From: Cydia pomonella
Taxonomy: Eukaryota > Arthropoda > Insecta > Lepidoptera > Tortricidae
Reading direction: 5' to 3'
DNA length: 64,000 bases
Assembly: GCF_033807575.1 (NCBI RefSeq)
Contig: NC_084707.1
Span: 26,313,888 to 26,377,887, forward strand
The notes under the pieces were generated by a model that made no database searches, was not told the DNA's origin, and worked only from the letters and a program-made list of their open reading frames with translations. Made by a program: the position numbers and the translations under genes. Of the stretch, positions 59,101 through 64,000 are shown piece after piece. How positions within the stretch are numbered: the stretch's first letter is position 1; each line of letters opens with the position of its first letter.

Positions 59101-61815
59101 AATAATCGGCCATATGCAATCGAGTAGGTTCAGAGATATGTCATATACATCTAGGGTGGTCCGAGCTCTCAACATAGACCTCAGGGTTTGAGTTAAGTCT
59201 GTGAGTGTAATAGTAGGGAGGACAAAATTAGGTATATCTGCATTTTCAAGGTAATTTCGCAGGTACTGTACAGAGTCATAAGTAAACAAGGAACATAAGT
59301 AAATAAAAAAGTGTATTTTAGGGGTACATGTAATAACTAACAGTAAACAAAACTTGGCGGAGGTTGGAACGTCACGGACCCTCGTGTCACACTCACCCGT
59401 CCCTGCGGCGCAGCTGTACAGGATCTCTGTGCTCCGGCCAGTGGTCGGGCTGCGCGGGCAGCGAGCTCTGCCGCTGCACGGGCGGAGGTTGGAACGTCAC
59501 GGACCCTCGTGTCACACTCACCCGTCCCTGCGGCGCAGCTGTACAGGATCTCTGTGCTCCGGCCAGTGGTCGGGCTGCGCGGGCAGCGAGCTCTGCCGCT
59601 GCACGGGCGGAGGTTGGAACGTCACGGACCCTCGTGTCACACTCACCCGTCCCTGCGGCGCAGCTGTACAGGATCTCTGTGCTCCGGCCAGTGGTCGGGC
59701 TGCGCGGGCAGCGAGCTCTGCCGCTGCACGGGCGGAGGTTGGAACGTCACGGACCCTCGTGTCACACTCACCCGTCCCTGCGGCGCAGCTGTACAGGATC
59801 TCTGTGCTCCGGCCAGTGGTCGGGCTGCGCGGGCAGCGAGCTCTGCCGCTGCACGGGCGGAGGTTGGAACGTCACGGACCCTCGTGTCACACTCACCCGT
59901 CCCTGCGGCGCAGCTGTACAGGATCTCTGTGCTCCGGCCAGTGGTCGGGCTGCGCGGGCAGCGAGCTCTGCCGCTGCACGGGCGGAGGTTGGAACGTCAC
60001 GGACCCTCGTGTCACACTCACCCGTCCCTGCGGCGCAGCTGTACAGGATCTCTGTGCTCCGGCCAGTGGTCGGGCTGCGCGGGCAGCGAGCTCTGCCGCT
60101 GCACGGGCGGAGGTTGGAACGTCACGGACCCTCGTGTCACACTCACCCGTCCCTGCGGCGCAGCTGTACAGGATCTCTGTGCTCCGGCCAGTGGTCGGGC
60201 TGCGCGGGCAGCGAGCTCTGCCGCTGCACGGGCGGAGGTTGGAACGTCACGGACCCTCGTGTCACACTCACCCGTCCCTGCGGCGCAGCTGTACAGGATC
60301 TCTGTGCTCCGGCCAGTGGTCGGGCTGCGCGGGCAGCGAGCTCTGCCGCTGCACGGGCGGAGGTTGGAACGTCACGGACCCTCGTGTCACACTCACCCGT
60401 CCCTGCGGCGCAGCTGTACAGGATCTCTGTGCTCCGGCCAGTGGTCGGGCTGCGCGGGCAGCGAGCTCTGCCGCTGCACGGGCGGAGGTTGGAACGTCAC
60501 GGACCCTCGTGTCACACTCACCCGTCCCTGCGGCGCAGCTGTACAGGATCTCTGTGCTCCGGCCAGTGGTCGGGCTGCGCGGGCAGCGAGCTCTGCCGCT
60601 GCACGGGCGGAGGTTGGAACGTCACGGACCCTCGTGTCACACTCACCCGTCCCTGCGGCGCAGCTGTACAGGATCTCTGTGCTCCGGCCAGTGGTCGGGC
60701 TGCGCGGGCAGCGAGCTCTGCCGCTGCACGGGCGGAGGTTGGAACGTCACGGACCCTCGTGTCACACTCACCCGTCCCTGCGGCGCAGCTGTACAGGATC
60801 TCTGTGCTCCGGCCAGTGGTCGGGCTGCGCGGGCAGCGAGCTCTGCCGCTGCACGGGCGGAGGTTGGAACGTCACGGACCCTCGTGTCACACTCACCCGT
60901 CCCTGCGGCGCAGCTGTACAGGATCTCTGTGCTCCGGCCAGTGGTCGGGCTGCGCGGGCAGCGAGCTCTGCCGCTGCACGGGCGGAGGTTGGAACGTCAC
61001 GGAGCGCGCTCCGCTGCTCGTGTGGCCTCGGAGCGAGGCTGAGCGCGATGGACCTGATAAGCGTAATACAGTTTTATGATCTAAGATCACAAAAAGATCT
61101 AAAGTCAAAATCACAAAGCTCACGAAATGGTATCGGAATCCTTCTGACGGAACCTAATGAGGCTTAATGTCTATTGGCGCAACATAAGTACTCATGCGAA
61201 GACCGGTTGACGACACGACGTCTCACACATACGGCTCCCCGCTTCACGTACCTACATTAAACTGCACCGTACAATCTTACTTCAACGCTACTTGTATCTA
61301 GTTATTAAGTTAATAAAAGGAAAATAGTACTATCCTGGAGTTTCTTCATTAGAAGAGCTTAATTGAGGAGTACATCGCACAATGTCCTTGTACGAAAAAT
61401 CAACTTTGAGTTGTCGTGCAAGTCATACAACGTACATTTTAACATTTTAAATGGTACTACCTTCCACGGAGTCAATGTGTCGAAACCTTTAGGTAAAGAG
61501 AAATTAGAGAAGGTTAAACTTGCGTATGTTGTGCTAATTTTTGAAAATGTTTTATAAATTCCAACATACCCGTGAATAGTTCGCTTTCCATGGAGCCCCA
61601 GCCACCTCTATGATGTCAGCCGGTTGTACCCGCCCAGCAGTCTCCCCTAGTCCAGCTTACCCCGGGTCCCCAACATACCCGTGAGTGGTTCGCTCTCCAT
61701 GGAGCTCCAGCTGCCTCCCTCAATGATGTCAGCCAGCCGGTTGTCCTCGTCGCCAAGGAGGAGAGTCTCCCCGGAGTCGCCGACGTTGCCCGTCATCAGA
61801 TTCGGCTCATCCATC
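22904..61815 (-). CDS. tweek: tweek / BLTP1 (KIAA1109), C-terminal 1113 residues (20 exons)
   Basis: Tweek is a giant bridge-like lipid transfer protein at ER-plasma membrane contacts, needed in flies for synaptic vesicle recycling and phosphoinositide balance. This window has its 3' end. Exons (5' to 3'): 61815-61679, 61053-60897, 56551-56393, 55848-55698, 54422-54128, 53857-53653, 53481-53222, 52733-52598, 52514-52435, 52164-52050, 51127-50970, 43738-43555, 42890-42706, 40549-40406, 38942-38784, 38320-38144, 37788-37588, 34575-34445, 24534-24422, 23099-22904. Splice phases agree at all 19 junctions. Diagnostic stretches: KVHINSGKCVLHTKE, QSIPEETVISPHILEFLEQT, GCLADFSVYIFHPYGG, RRLGEILAFPKAWYRR, RLSIGSTGHRN, SRSTTPDLLKMQYKLEEFF, LACFHGNSFKAKSWALF, ECSFITEFEDHIFVSVDAEA, WHLEPTVR and the closing YILQKLGFSHARTTIPKWLQ. 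The last part is the FSA_C region. The first exon shown continues a codon from further right, so the 5' part lies outside. Eleven donors are duplicated (see arrays). Confidence 0.95.
23171..24466. repeat. 79-bp minisatellite duplicating the 5' splice site of tweek exon 19 (17 copies)
   Basis: Units recur every 79 bp from 23231 to 24416, plus a shortened one at 23171. On the minus strand each holds the exon end encoding YHCLTWHLEPTV, the donor GTCAG/GTCTGTATAC, and about 40 bp of G/C-skewed intron. The real exon is 24534-24422 and uses the rightmost donor; 16 further donor copies lie in the intron. Because 79 is not a multiple of three, all three frames rotate through the array, which explains the three overlapping open frames of about 470 codons. 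Confidence 0.97.
24535..24949 (-). other. tweek intron 18, left flank
   Basis: AT-rich intron with a short (aaaat)n run at 24779-24797. Nothing else is recognisable. Confidence 0.45.
24950..25487 (-). mobile_element. Degenerate Jockey-like LINE C-terminus
   Basis: The minus frame 25487-25218 encodes the end of a LINE RT (ECYFATVHSLLTYGVKLWG, VFSMQKRAVRAMA). Downstream frames down to about 24950 continue the same C-terminal region with stops. It abuts the oppositely oriented LINE fragment at 25440-26215. Confidence 0.75.
25440..26215 (+). mobile_element. LINE RT C-terminus split by a MITE
   Basis: Plus-strand frames 25402-25800 and 25921-26208 encode successive parts of one LINE ORF2 C-terminus (LVYFGYFHSVMSYRILLWG, VLQKRAIRNIYNLG, then HNFNTRNRNKLAIPG and GVRFYNKLSSNM). 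The hairpin MITE 25777-25899 lies between them. Same family as the LINE at 61840-64000. Confidence 0.85.
25777..25899. mobile_element. Near-perfect hairpin MITE with TA flanks, inside a LINE
   Basis: Starts cagtcagcatcaaatacttc and ends with the inverted gaagtatttgacgctgactg. The arms are about 55-60 bp with very few mismatches around a small AT loop, and TA flanks both sides (25775-25776, 25900-25901). High arm identity suggests a young insertion. Confidence 0.85.
26216..26604. other. tweek intron 18, short repeats next to the BEL element
   Basis: Contains two related blocks (about 26280-26350 and 26400-26460, sharing ctaaaaa.ccacacaacat.agg and accgagt/acagagt) and a small hairpin at about 26484-26572 (gatctgtcagtgtcaaaagt against acttttgacagatc). 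No coding sequence. Confidence 0.55.
26605..26902 (-). repeat. BEL element 3' LTR
   Basis: 298 bp, TG..CA ends. Identical to the other LTR apart from 2 extra bases near 26818. Confidence 0.93.
27090..30980 (-). pseudogene. BEL/Pao gag-pol polyprotein with in-frame loss of RT and RNase H
   Basis: One open frame of 1296 codons. Order seen: coiled N-terminus; Gag-like DUF1759 region around residues 130-330 (KLPTFDGDHLKWLEFRDMFE); two zinc knuckles about 345-410 (CALCQQDHRLEYCPNF, CVNCFRPGHHQSRC); aspartic protease region with AVLDNCSQSSFI near 490; integrase zinc-binding region, core D motifs (GVDFAGPF, IYCDNGTNFVGA) and the FGGLWEAGVK stretch; DUF5641-like end. Between YVLPHYAVIR and the RNaseH-to-integrase linker (about 28675) the whole reverse transcriptase and RNase H block is missing without a frame break; BEL polyproteins are usually several hundred residues longer. 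The extreme C-terminus continues in another frame from about 27100, indicating a frameshift. So this copy cannot reverse-transcribe itself. Confidence 0.9.
31925..32220 (-). repeat. BEL element 5' LTR
   Basis: 296 bp. It should carry the element's promoter. Transcription runs leftwards from here, the same direction as tweek. The untranslated leader 31924-30981 has no coding content that I can support. Confidence 0.92.
32255..33182. repeat. Palindromic cluster of an AT-rich 300-bp repeat
   Basis: About 1.6 units in plus orientation (32255-32741) are followed by about 1.5 units inverted (32742-33182). Shared blocks are atcctcgcagatagttatgc, aattatttgtgattttttgg, ttataacttagcataaacac and the complements. 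The centre of symmetry is near 32745. It begins 35 bp from the BEL target duplication. Element class unknown. Confidence 0.8.
33183..34444 (-). other. tweek intron 18, right part
   Basis: AT-rich intron. About 33650-33975 resembles the 3' untranslated tail of a LINE in plus orientation (gaccgaccccaatctctccc..., ends caataaagattttttta then (ttttattt)n). Poly-T runs lie near 34045. No coding sequence. Confidence 0.5.
34769..37681. repeat. 138-bp minisatellite duplicating the 5' splice site of tweek exon 17 (21 copies)
   Basis: Twenty-one units of 138 bp, two of them 139 bp (extra T at about 35349 and 36178). On the minus strand each unit has the exon end encoding FALPALQLHLRT and SPAPPTEQ, the donor CAGG/GTCGGT and the start of the intron (tacactgtccctctctag). 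The functional exon is 37788-37588. The real reading frame meets a TAG just past the first donor, so use of any later donor would truncate the protein. A c/t variant in the coding part (gctcggtg/gcttggtg) is scattered among units. Large open frames on both strands follow from the 138-bp period. Confidence 0.97.
38587..38783 (-). repeat. Decayed duplicate(s) of the end of tweek exon 15 with its donor
   Basis: 38665-38705 (gagctaccgtcatcaatggg) is a diverged copy of 38774-38815 (cagttaccgtcgtcgttggg), 109 bp away, and 38630-38660 (cgcccgagacttggtcttga) copies 38845-38875 (cgcccaggacttggccttga). The donor GACG/GTAACT of the real exon survives in the copy as GACG/GTAGCT. It lies on the intron side of exon 15 only. 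Confidence 0.8.
38951..39970 (-). mobile_element. Truncated LINE whose tail ends about 12 bp from a tweek acceptor
   Basis: Minus-strand frames 39920-39702, 39916-39461 and 39393-39052 encode broken pieces of a LINE RT from the YADD box onwards (LLYADDLKLVYGVEQ, NKLSFNTSKC, KDLGVVF, YIIRNLRDFHD). Frame changes occur near 39700 and 39430. The 3' tail is (TAAAA)n at 38956-38983 in minus sense. It is inserted in tweek intron 14, immediately upstream of exon 15 (38942). Confidence 0.85.
40108..40214 (-). mobile_element. SINE-like fragment
   Basis: A 15-T run at about 40111 followed by ggcccgcctgatggtaagca and ctatggacgcctgcaactcc. On the minus strand this is a short retroposed sequence ending in poly(A). 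It belongs to a class I recognise as very common in Lepidoptera. Located in tweek intron 14. Confidence 0.6.
40234..40482. repeat. 106-bp repeat duplicating the 5' splice site of tweek exon 14 (about 2.3 copies)
   Basis: agcacctcctgccagtgccg recurs at 40235, 40341 and 40447. Each full unit on the minus strand carries the exon end HRHWQEVLRAAAG...PQLPTDG and the donor GACG/GTGAGT. The functional exon is 40549-40406. This is the shortest of the homogeneous arrays and may show an early stage. Confidence 0.93.
40894..42810. repeat. 152-bp minisatellite duplicating the 5' splice site of tweek exon 13 (13 copies)
   Basis: gttgaactgctgcgtgaag recurs at 40957, 41088 and 41240, then every 152 bp to 42761 (one unit of 153). 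The leftmost unit is degenerate and the second lacks about 20 bp. On the minus strand each unit has the exon end TPDLLKMQYKLEE...SSRRVLSALHPYPS, the donor CAACAGT/GTGAGTAG and an intron segment. Two subtypes differ at about ten sites (cagcttg..ggtctggggtagtacagg and caggttg..ggtcgggggtggtgctgg) and mostly alternate. The functional exon is 42890-42706. Confidence 0.97.
43266..43650. repeat. 129-bp repeat duplicating the 5' splice site of tweek exon 12 (3 copies)
   Basis: ggtacctgtg recurs at 43281, 43421 and 43550 (spacing 140 then 129; the leftmost unit has an extra segment around gtgtttgcgcagcactgcag). On the minus strand each unit carries LLARVSALQCQLRDEWLW and the exon end with the donor CACAG/GTACCGTAC. 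The functional exon is 43738-43555. Confidence 0.93.
43900..44440. repeat. Dispersed repeat with a nested insertion
   Basis: 44095-44140 and about 44370-44415 match 14180-14290 (gagattgaaaagc, tgtatacaatactt, ctaaaataatactttttt) but are separated by about 225 bp that includes ttacagtacatatgg and its inverse ccatatgtactgtaa. A secondary element therefore sits inside an older repeat copy. Element classes not identified. Confidence 0.6.
44565..44990 (-). mobile_element. LINE C-terminal fragment with zinc-finger motif
   Basis: Minus frames 44950-44768 and 44758-44567 encode FYSELEEGKRKVGGQLLRYK, KRHMKRCNID and then a C2H2-like CPQCARGFTSKIGYVSHLRA H, an arrangement I recognise from C-termini of LINE ORF2 proteins. 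A frame break lies near 44765. Located in tweek intron 11. Confidence 0.75.
44940..45300 (+). mobile_element. LINE RT C-terminal fragment
   Basis: The plus frame ending at 45278 encodes a LINE C-terminal end (IQTVQRKHVFSSRFFVFLGP then LYNRLNSKLDLYPL). It is heavily 5'-truncated and lies back to back with the preceding fragment. Confidence 0.65.
46694..46928 (-). mobile_element. SINE-like retroposon with 19-bp target duplication
   Basis: aagttctgttactcgattt occurs at 46675-46693 and again at 46929-46947, flanking a 235-bp body. The body begins ctttctttcttcc (a purine tail on the minus strand) and contains tttcctcacgatgttttcct, a block I recognise as common in Lepidoptera. Long perfect target duplications indicate target-primed retroposition. 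Confidence 0.8.
47099..47562 (-). mobile_element. MITE family A, copy 3 (reversed, one end lost)
   Basis: Reverse-complement match to 11594-12059 throughout (for example gtgacgtcacagtttatggt and cacgtgacgtgtgccaaaag). The right end keeps GGAAACAACCC-TA at 47552-47564; the left terminal repeat is missing. Confidence 0.82.
47640..48050 (+). mobile_element. Tc1/mariner transposase C-terminal remnant
   Basis: The plus strand encodes FEQDSAPAHKAKTTQAW (region of the second catalytic Asp), DWPSSSQDLTPWI and, after a frame change near 47860, KACAKPHTNLNSLKRAIV then RAAIDDWPRRLRACVKARGG and a stop. The frame breaks and the missing N-terminal half make it inactive. Confidence 0.82.
48051..49377. other. 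tweek intron 11, AT-rich
   Basis: No supported gene. 49215-49385 resembles a LINE 3' tail (ttcaataaaattatttgtatttg(tattatttgtattt)). The rest is featureless. Confidence 0.45.
49378..49680 (-). mobile_element. LINE ORF2 C-terminal fragment
   Basis: The minus frame 49626-49378 encodes LPNLLYSSETWCVYRHHIRT and RQIMNIRWSDRVRNTEVLRR, typical of RTE/CR1-like ORF2 C-termini. It is truncated at both ends. Confidence 0.78.
49893..50548. mobile_element. Dispersed TIR element, gggttccgta type (family D, copy 2), with poly-C
   Basis: Starts agggttacgtagccaaatgg and ends tacggaacccttcatgcgcg ... cttggccgctt, matching 9358-10035. It contains an uninterrupted C run of about 30 at 50138-50167 at the place where copy 1 has only gtgtccccccccc. 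A partial internal duplication of tttgcgcgagagacacttcc is seen at about 50094 and 50400. Confidence 0.65.
51128..52049 (-). other. tweek intron 10
   Basis: AT-rich from 51280 to 51570. A GC-richer block at about 51575-51975 (ccagccagcagatcctgcag, cgagacaccggagcacccag) looks like an untranslated piece of a mobile element, but I cannot name it. No coding sequence is supported. Confidence 0.45.
52957..53175 (-). repeat. Decayed duplicate of tweek exon 7 (3' part) in the following intron
   Basis: About 215 bp match the 3' part of exon 7 (53222-53440) at roughly 80% identity, offset by 261 bp (cacagtggccttcgactgatcctgct against cacagtggccttggactgatcctgtt; gccaccgtaggggtggaata against gccgccgtaggggtggaaga). 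The donor TTTTCAA/GTGAGT of the real exon has become TTTTCAA/GTTTCT, and the frame is broken. It is an unused exon copy on the intron side. Confidence 0.9.
54300..54345 (-). repeat. Pro-Ala codon repeat inside tweek exon 5
   Basis: A (gggcggggc)n run in the plus strand encodes repeated APP tripeptides in frame in exon 5. It is a short coding microsatellite, probably in a disordered linker between the conserved blocks of exons 4 and 5. Confidence 0.85.
54538..55806. repeat. 143-bp minisatellite duplicating the 5' splice site of tweek exon 4 (9 copies)
   Basis: gggtaccttc recurs every 143 bp from 54548 to 55692, and the units appear virtually identical. On the minus strand each holds the exon end GKPPRHPPAPDLTVFRVPGL DLK, the donor AAG/GTACCC and a short intron stretch (gtgctgtacagctgccccca). 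The functional exon is 55848-55698. All nine donors would give the same last codon. Confidence 0.97.
56265..56312 (-). repeat. Decayed duplicate of the end of tweek exon 3
   Basis: cttaagatcgtcatctttcg at 56278 copies cttgagatcatcatctttgg at 56395, 117 bp away, and the similarity includes the adjoining exon bases. The donor AAGAT/GTAAGT has decayed to AAGATTTGAGT in the copy. Confidence 0.7.
56552..57249 (-). other. tweek intron 2, left part
   Basis: AT-rich intron. A plus frame ending at 57267 (PLYIPKKYIKKWNSHRLD) resembles a LINE C-terminal scrap at best. No other content is recognised. Confidence 0.4.
57250..59340 (-). mobile_element. Non-LTR retrotransposon with intact RT frame
   Basis: A 534-codon open frame (59289-57685) covers a whole LINE reverse transcriptase: VCPVYKGKGEKSSVDNYRPI, DLLTDKQYAYRKNRST, GVFCDLSKAFDVISHDLL, GIPQGSSLGNTLFL and the LFADDTTV catalytic box, then the thumb and C-terminus (SIMSYGIVLYGN, FKLQKRAVRILAGV). 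No endonuclease domain precedes it, so the copy is 5'-truncated. The 3' end is a (TCTAA)n-like run at 57255-57275 in minus sense. Located in tweek intron 2. The long open frame suggests a fairly recent insertion. Confidence 0.9.
59356..61000. repeat. 125-bp minisatellite duplicating the 5' splice site of tweek exon 2 (13 full copies plus a partial)
   Basis: ggcggaggttggaacgtcac recurs every 125 bp from 59356 to 60981 with practically no differences. On the minus strand each unit holds SVTFQPPPVQRQSSLPAQPD and QLRRRDG of the exon, the donor GACGG/GTGAGT and 22 bp of intron. The functional exon is 61053-60897. Three plus-strand open frames of over 550 codons here are shadows of the period. Confidence 0.97.
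61054..61562 (-). other. tweek intron 1 of this window
   Basis: No recognisable element. Short frames have no features. Confidence 0.45.
61563..61632 (-). repeat. Decayed duplicate of the end of tweek exon 1 with its donor
   Basis: ccaacatacccgtgaatagt (61561) and the following 65 bp match the exon end and donor at 61670-61740 (caacatacccgtgagtggtt), 109 bp away, with scattered differences and small indels. The donor ACGG/GTATGT is intact in the copy. Confidence 0.85.
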
Positions 61816-61839
61816 CTGGAAAATTAACAAGTCATCAGA

Positions 61840-64000
61840 CTTTTCCTAAAGAATGGCTTAATTTTTAAAGAACGTAAGGACCTTTCCGGCTGCTCTGTTG
61901 ACCGCGTATGCGAGATTGCTTCTGCAGAGACCGATCAGTATCTAATAATTGGCGTCTATAAACCCCCTTCATGCAATTTGACATCTTTTTCAAGTATTAT
62001 GGAGGATGTCTTTAGGAAATCTACAAAAAATAAGAAATCAATTGTAGTCTTGGTGATTTAAACATTGATTATTTTGTCAAAATCGGTTGAAAGAGATCAG
62101 CTTATTGCTCTATTTAAGTCATTTGATTGTAACTTTATTATTGAAGAACCTACCAGGGTAACACCTACCTCTGCCACATGCATAGACAATATCTGGTTAA
62201 ACTGTGTTCATCTAGAAAAAAGCATTTTGATTGGAGTTCGTTCGGATCACAAGGCTCAGATACTTAAATTCCCTAGCAAAAACAAACGCTCTGAGCGCGT
62301 CATAGAAGTAAGGCCTCTAAGTAAAAGTAGACTAGAACGACTGAAATCGAATTTAGCAGTTACTATGATTAATTCACAGATAGATTCGAATGATCCGATA
62401 TACTATTCAAGATGCTTCATAATACCGTATGTAAGGAATTGGACAAGACTTGCAGTAAGAAGCAAATTAAAGTCACTAGTAAACTTTCATTTAATGAGTG
62501 GGGAACTACTGGCATCCGGAAAAATAGAGATCATTTATACCAACTTTATGACAGGAGGTCTTACACCACCGACGAACGGTTCCACCAGTACGCGAGGAAC
62601 TATTGTAAGCAATTTAAAAAAGTATGCATTGAGGTGAAAGCAGCATACTTAAATGATAAAATTAAATCCTCACAAAATAAGGCCAATGCAGTCTGAAAAA
62701 TAATGAATACTGAGACTGACCAACGAAATAAAAGTGAATCTGGAATTTCCTTGAAGATTGGAGATAAATTAGTAACTAACACAATGAATTTAACAACTTA
62801 TTTGCTAAAATCCCTAGAAAAGCGACTAGATATCTGGCTTCCTCTTCCTCAGTAGCTGAATCCATTCTCCGTCAAAATGTACAAATAGATAATATCAGTA
62901 ATTTTCATTTTCATCATGTGTCACCTTTTGATATTTGAGGTCTTTTAAACGGAATAAGATAAAGAAGACGGAGGACTTATGGGGCGTGTCAGTCAAGATA
63001 CTGGAAACTATTCTGGATGTCGTGGGTGCCACAAGCTACTTGTAATTTTTCTAGATTATCGTGCTACCGGCGTTAAGCAAAATATTCGAAAAAATAATGC
63101 TAATGCAGTTGATTTCTCACTTTCATTTTAACAAAATTTAGCACGCACAGCAGTTTGGCTTCACGAAAAGCAGGTCCACTACTAATGCTGGTACCAGTTT
63201 AATTAAATTCATTTTGCAGGCATGGGAGGAGTCACATGGCGTATTTTGCGACCTCTCTTAAGCATTTGATTGTGTAGACCACGGTACTCTAATTAGCAAA
63301 CTTGATTGTTATGGTATTAAATGTCTTGCATTAAATCTTATTAAGATCATATTTGGTACATAGAAGTGAAAAGGTAGCAATAAATGGAGTAATATCTTCC
63401 GAAATAGCAGTGGACATGGGAGTACCCCAAGGATCTATTTTAGGCCCATTTTTATTTCTTGTGTATGTCAATAACCAACCATATATGGTAAGCCGAAGAC
63501 CAGGCATTGTTATGTTTGCTGACGACACTACTTTATTGTTCAAAGTTAATAAGAAAGATAGTGTGCTTGTTGAACCAAACAATACCCTATCCATTATATC
63601 CGACTAGTTTACTGCGAATAATCTAGTACTGAATCCGAGTAAAACGAAATGTATACGGTTCTCACTAGCTAACTCATCAACTGATTATGTAGTCTTTACT
63701 ATTAATTTGAATGGTCAAACTTTAGAATTTGTTAGGACTACTGTTTTTCTAGAAATAATTTTAGCAAGGAGAATAACGCAGCTTACCAATGTAGAGATGG
63801 CACGGTTAGGTTACTTCTCTTACTTTAACAGTATAAATAATTATGGTCTTATTTTGTGGGGATCAGCTGCTGATATTGATTCAAAAAAGGGCAATTAGAT
63901 CAGTATACAAGCTGGGGTCGCGTGAGTCACTAATATAATTATTTAATGAATACATATTATAACTCTGCCGTCGCATTATATGTACATTTGAAATAATAAT
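61840..64000 (+). mobile_element. Decayed LINE (endonuclease end, RT and C-terminus), runs off the window
   Basis: Plus-strand pieces in order: endonuclease end (YLIIGVYKPPS, then FIIEEPTRVTPTSATCIDNI and VRSDHK), linker, RT blocks (QFGFTKSRSTTNA-like at 63150, FDCVDHGTL, GVPQGSILGPFLFLVYVN, VMFADDTTLL) and C-terminal LTNVEMARLGYFSYF. Stops and frame changes occur at about 62060, 62695, 63260, 63360, 63607 and 63897. Same family as 25440-26215. It lies in the tweek intron upstream of exon 61815-61679. Confidence 0.88.

Noticed and set aside
20290..61000. Arrays as internal protein repeats (repeat expansion within a domain)
   Set aside because: Splice donors lie inside every unit of the internal arrays, and the frame is closed or shifted beyond the first one, so the extra copies are intronic or 3' UTR.
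20290..61000. Arrays as pure assembly artefacts
   Set aside because: Cannot be fully excluded without reads. However, units contain independent substitutions, two-subtype order and length variants, and eroded versions exist beside other exons, which an artefact would not produce.
59354..61167. Three plus-strand frames above 550 codons
   Set aside because: Shadow of the 125-bp repeat, antisense to tweek exon 2. No gene features.
1..64000. tRNA or other structured RNA genes
   Set aside because: No convincing cloverleaf or conserved A/B box pair was found by eye. A tRNA search program would be needed to be sure.

Overview
The window is nuclear DNA from an insect, almost certainly a moth or butterfly (Lepidoptera). 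The evidence is multi-exon genes with GT..AG introns, a landscape of RTE-like and Jockey/CR1-like LINE fragments, a BEL/Pao LTR element, many short hairpin MITEs and SINE-like pieces, and no bacterial-style gene packing. The assignment to Lepidoptera rests on recognising the repeat types; no species can be named.

Three protein-coding genes can be assembled exon by exon. (1) Fis1, the tail-anchored mitochondrial fission adaptor: minus strand, 4 exons, 7148 down to 1190, 150 aa. (2) Atg3, the E2-like enzyme of Atg8 lipidation: plus strand, 7 exons, 7686 to 12274, 324 aa, with its catalytic Cys in an HPC motif. Fis1 and Atg3 are head to head, 537 bp apart. (3) The 3' part of tweek (BLTP1/KIAA1109, a bridge-like lipid transfer protein): minus strand, 20 exons from 61815 down to the stop at 22904, 1113 aa. 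The frame is continuous across all 19 introns and the end is complete. Its 5' part lies beyond the right edge.

The most unusual content is a set of long, nearly homogeneous minisatellites. Every high-copy array in the window is built on the END of a coding exon. In seven internal tweek exons the repeated unit consists of the exon's last tens of bases, its 5' splice site, and the first bases of the intron, copied 2 to 21 times into the intron. The terminal exons of tweek and Fis1 carry the same kind of array over the stop codon. Four more tweek exons have old, decayed copies of exon end plus donor at the same relative place. In total 11 of 19 donors are duplicated, always on the intron side, and no acceptor is. 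Long open frames inside these arrays are repeat artefacts, not genes.

Layout: 1-7148 Fis1 with MITEs, a hAT-like element and a LINE in its introns; 7149-7685 shared promoter interval; 7686-12274 Atg3; 12275-20289 intergenic, with hairpin elements and a large inverted repeat around an RTE fragment; 20290-61815 tweek, holding eight arrays, a complete but RT-less BEL element (26605-32220), several LINE fragments and an intron of about 7.2 kb full of nested elements (43739-50969); 61816-64000 upstream tweek intron with a decayed LINE. No tRNA, rRNA or CRISPR was seen.
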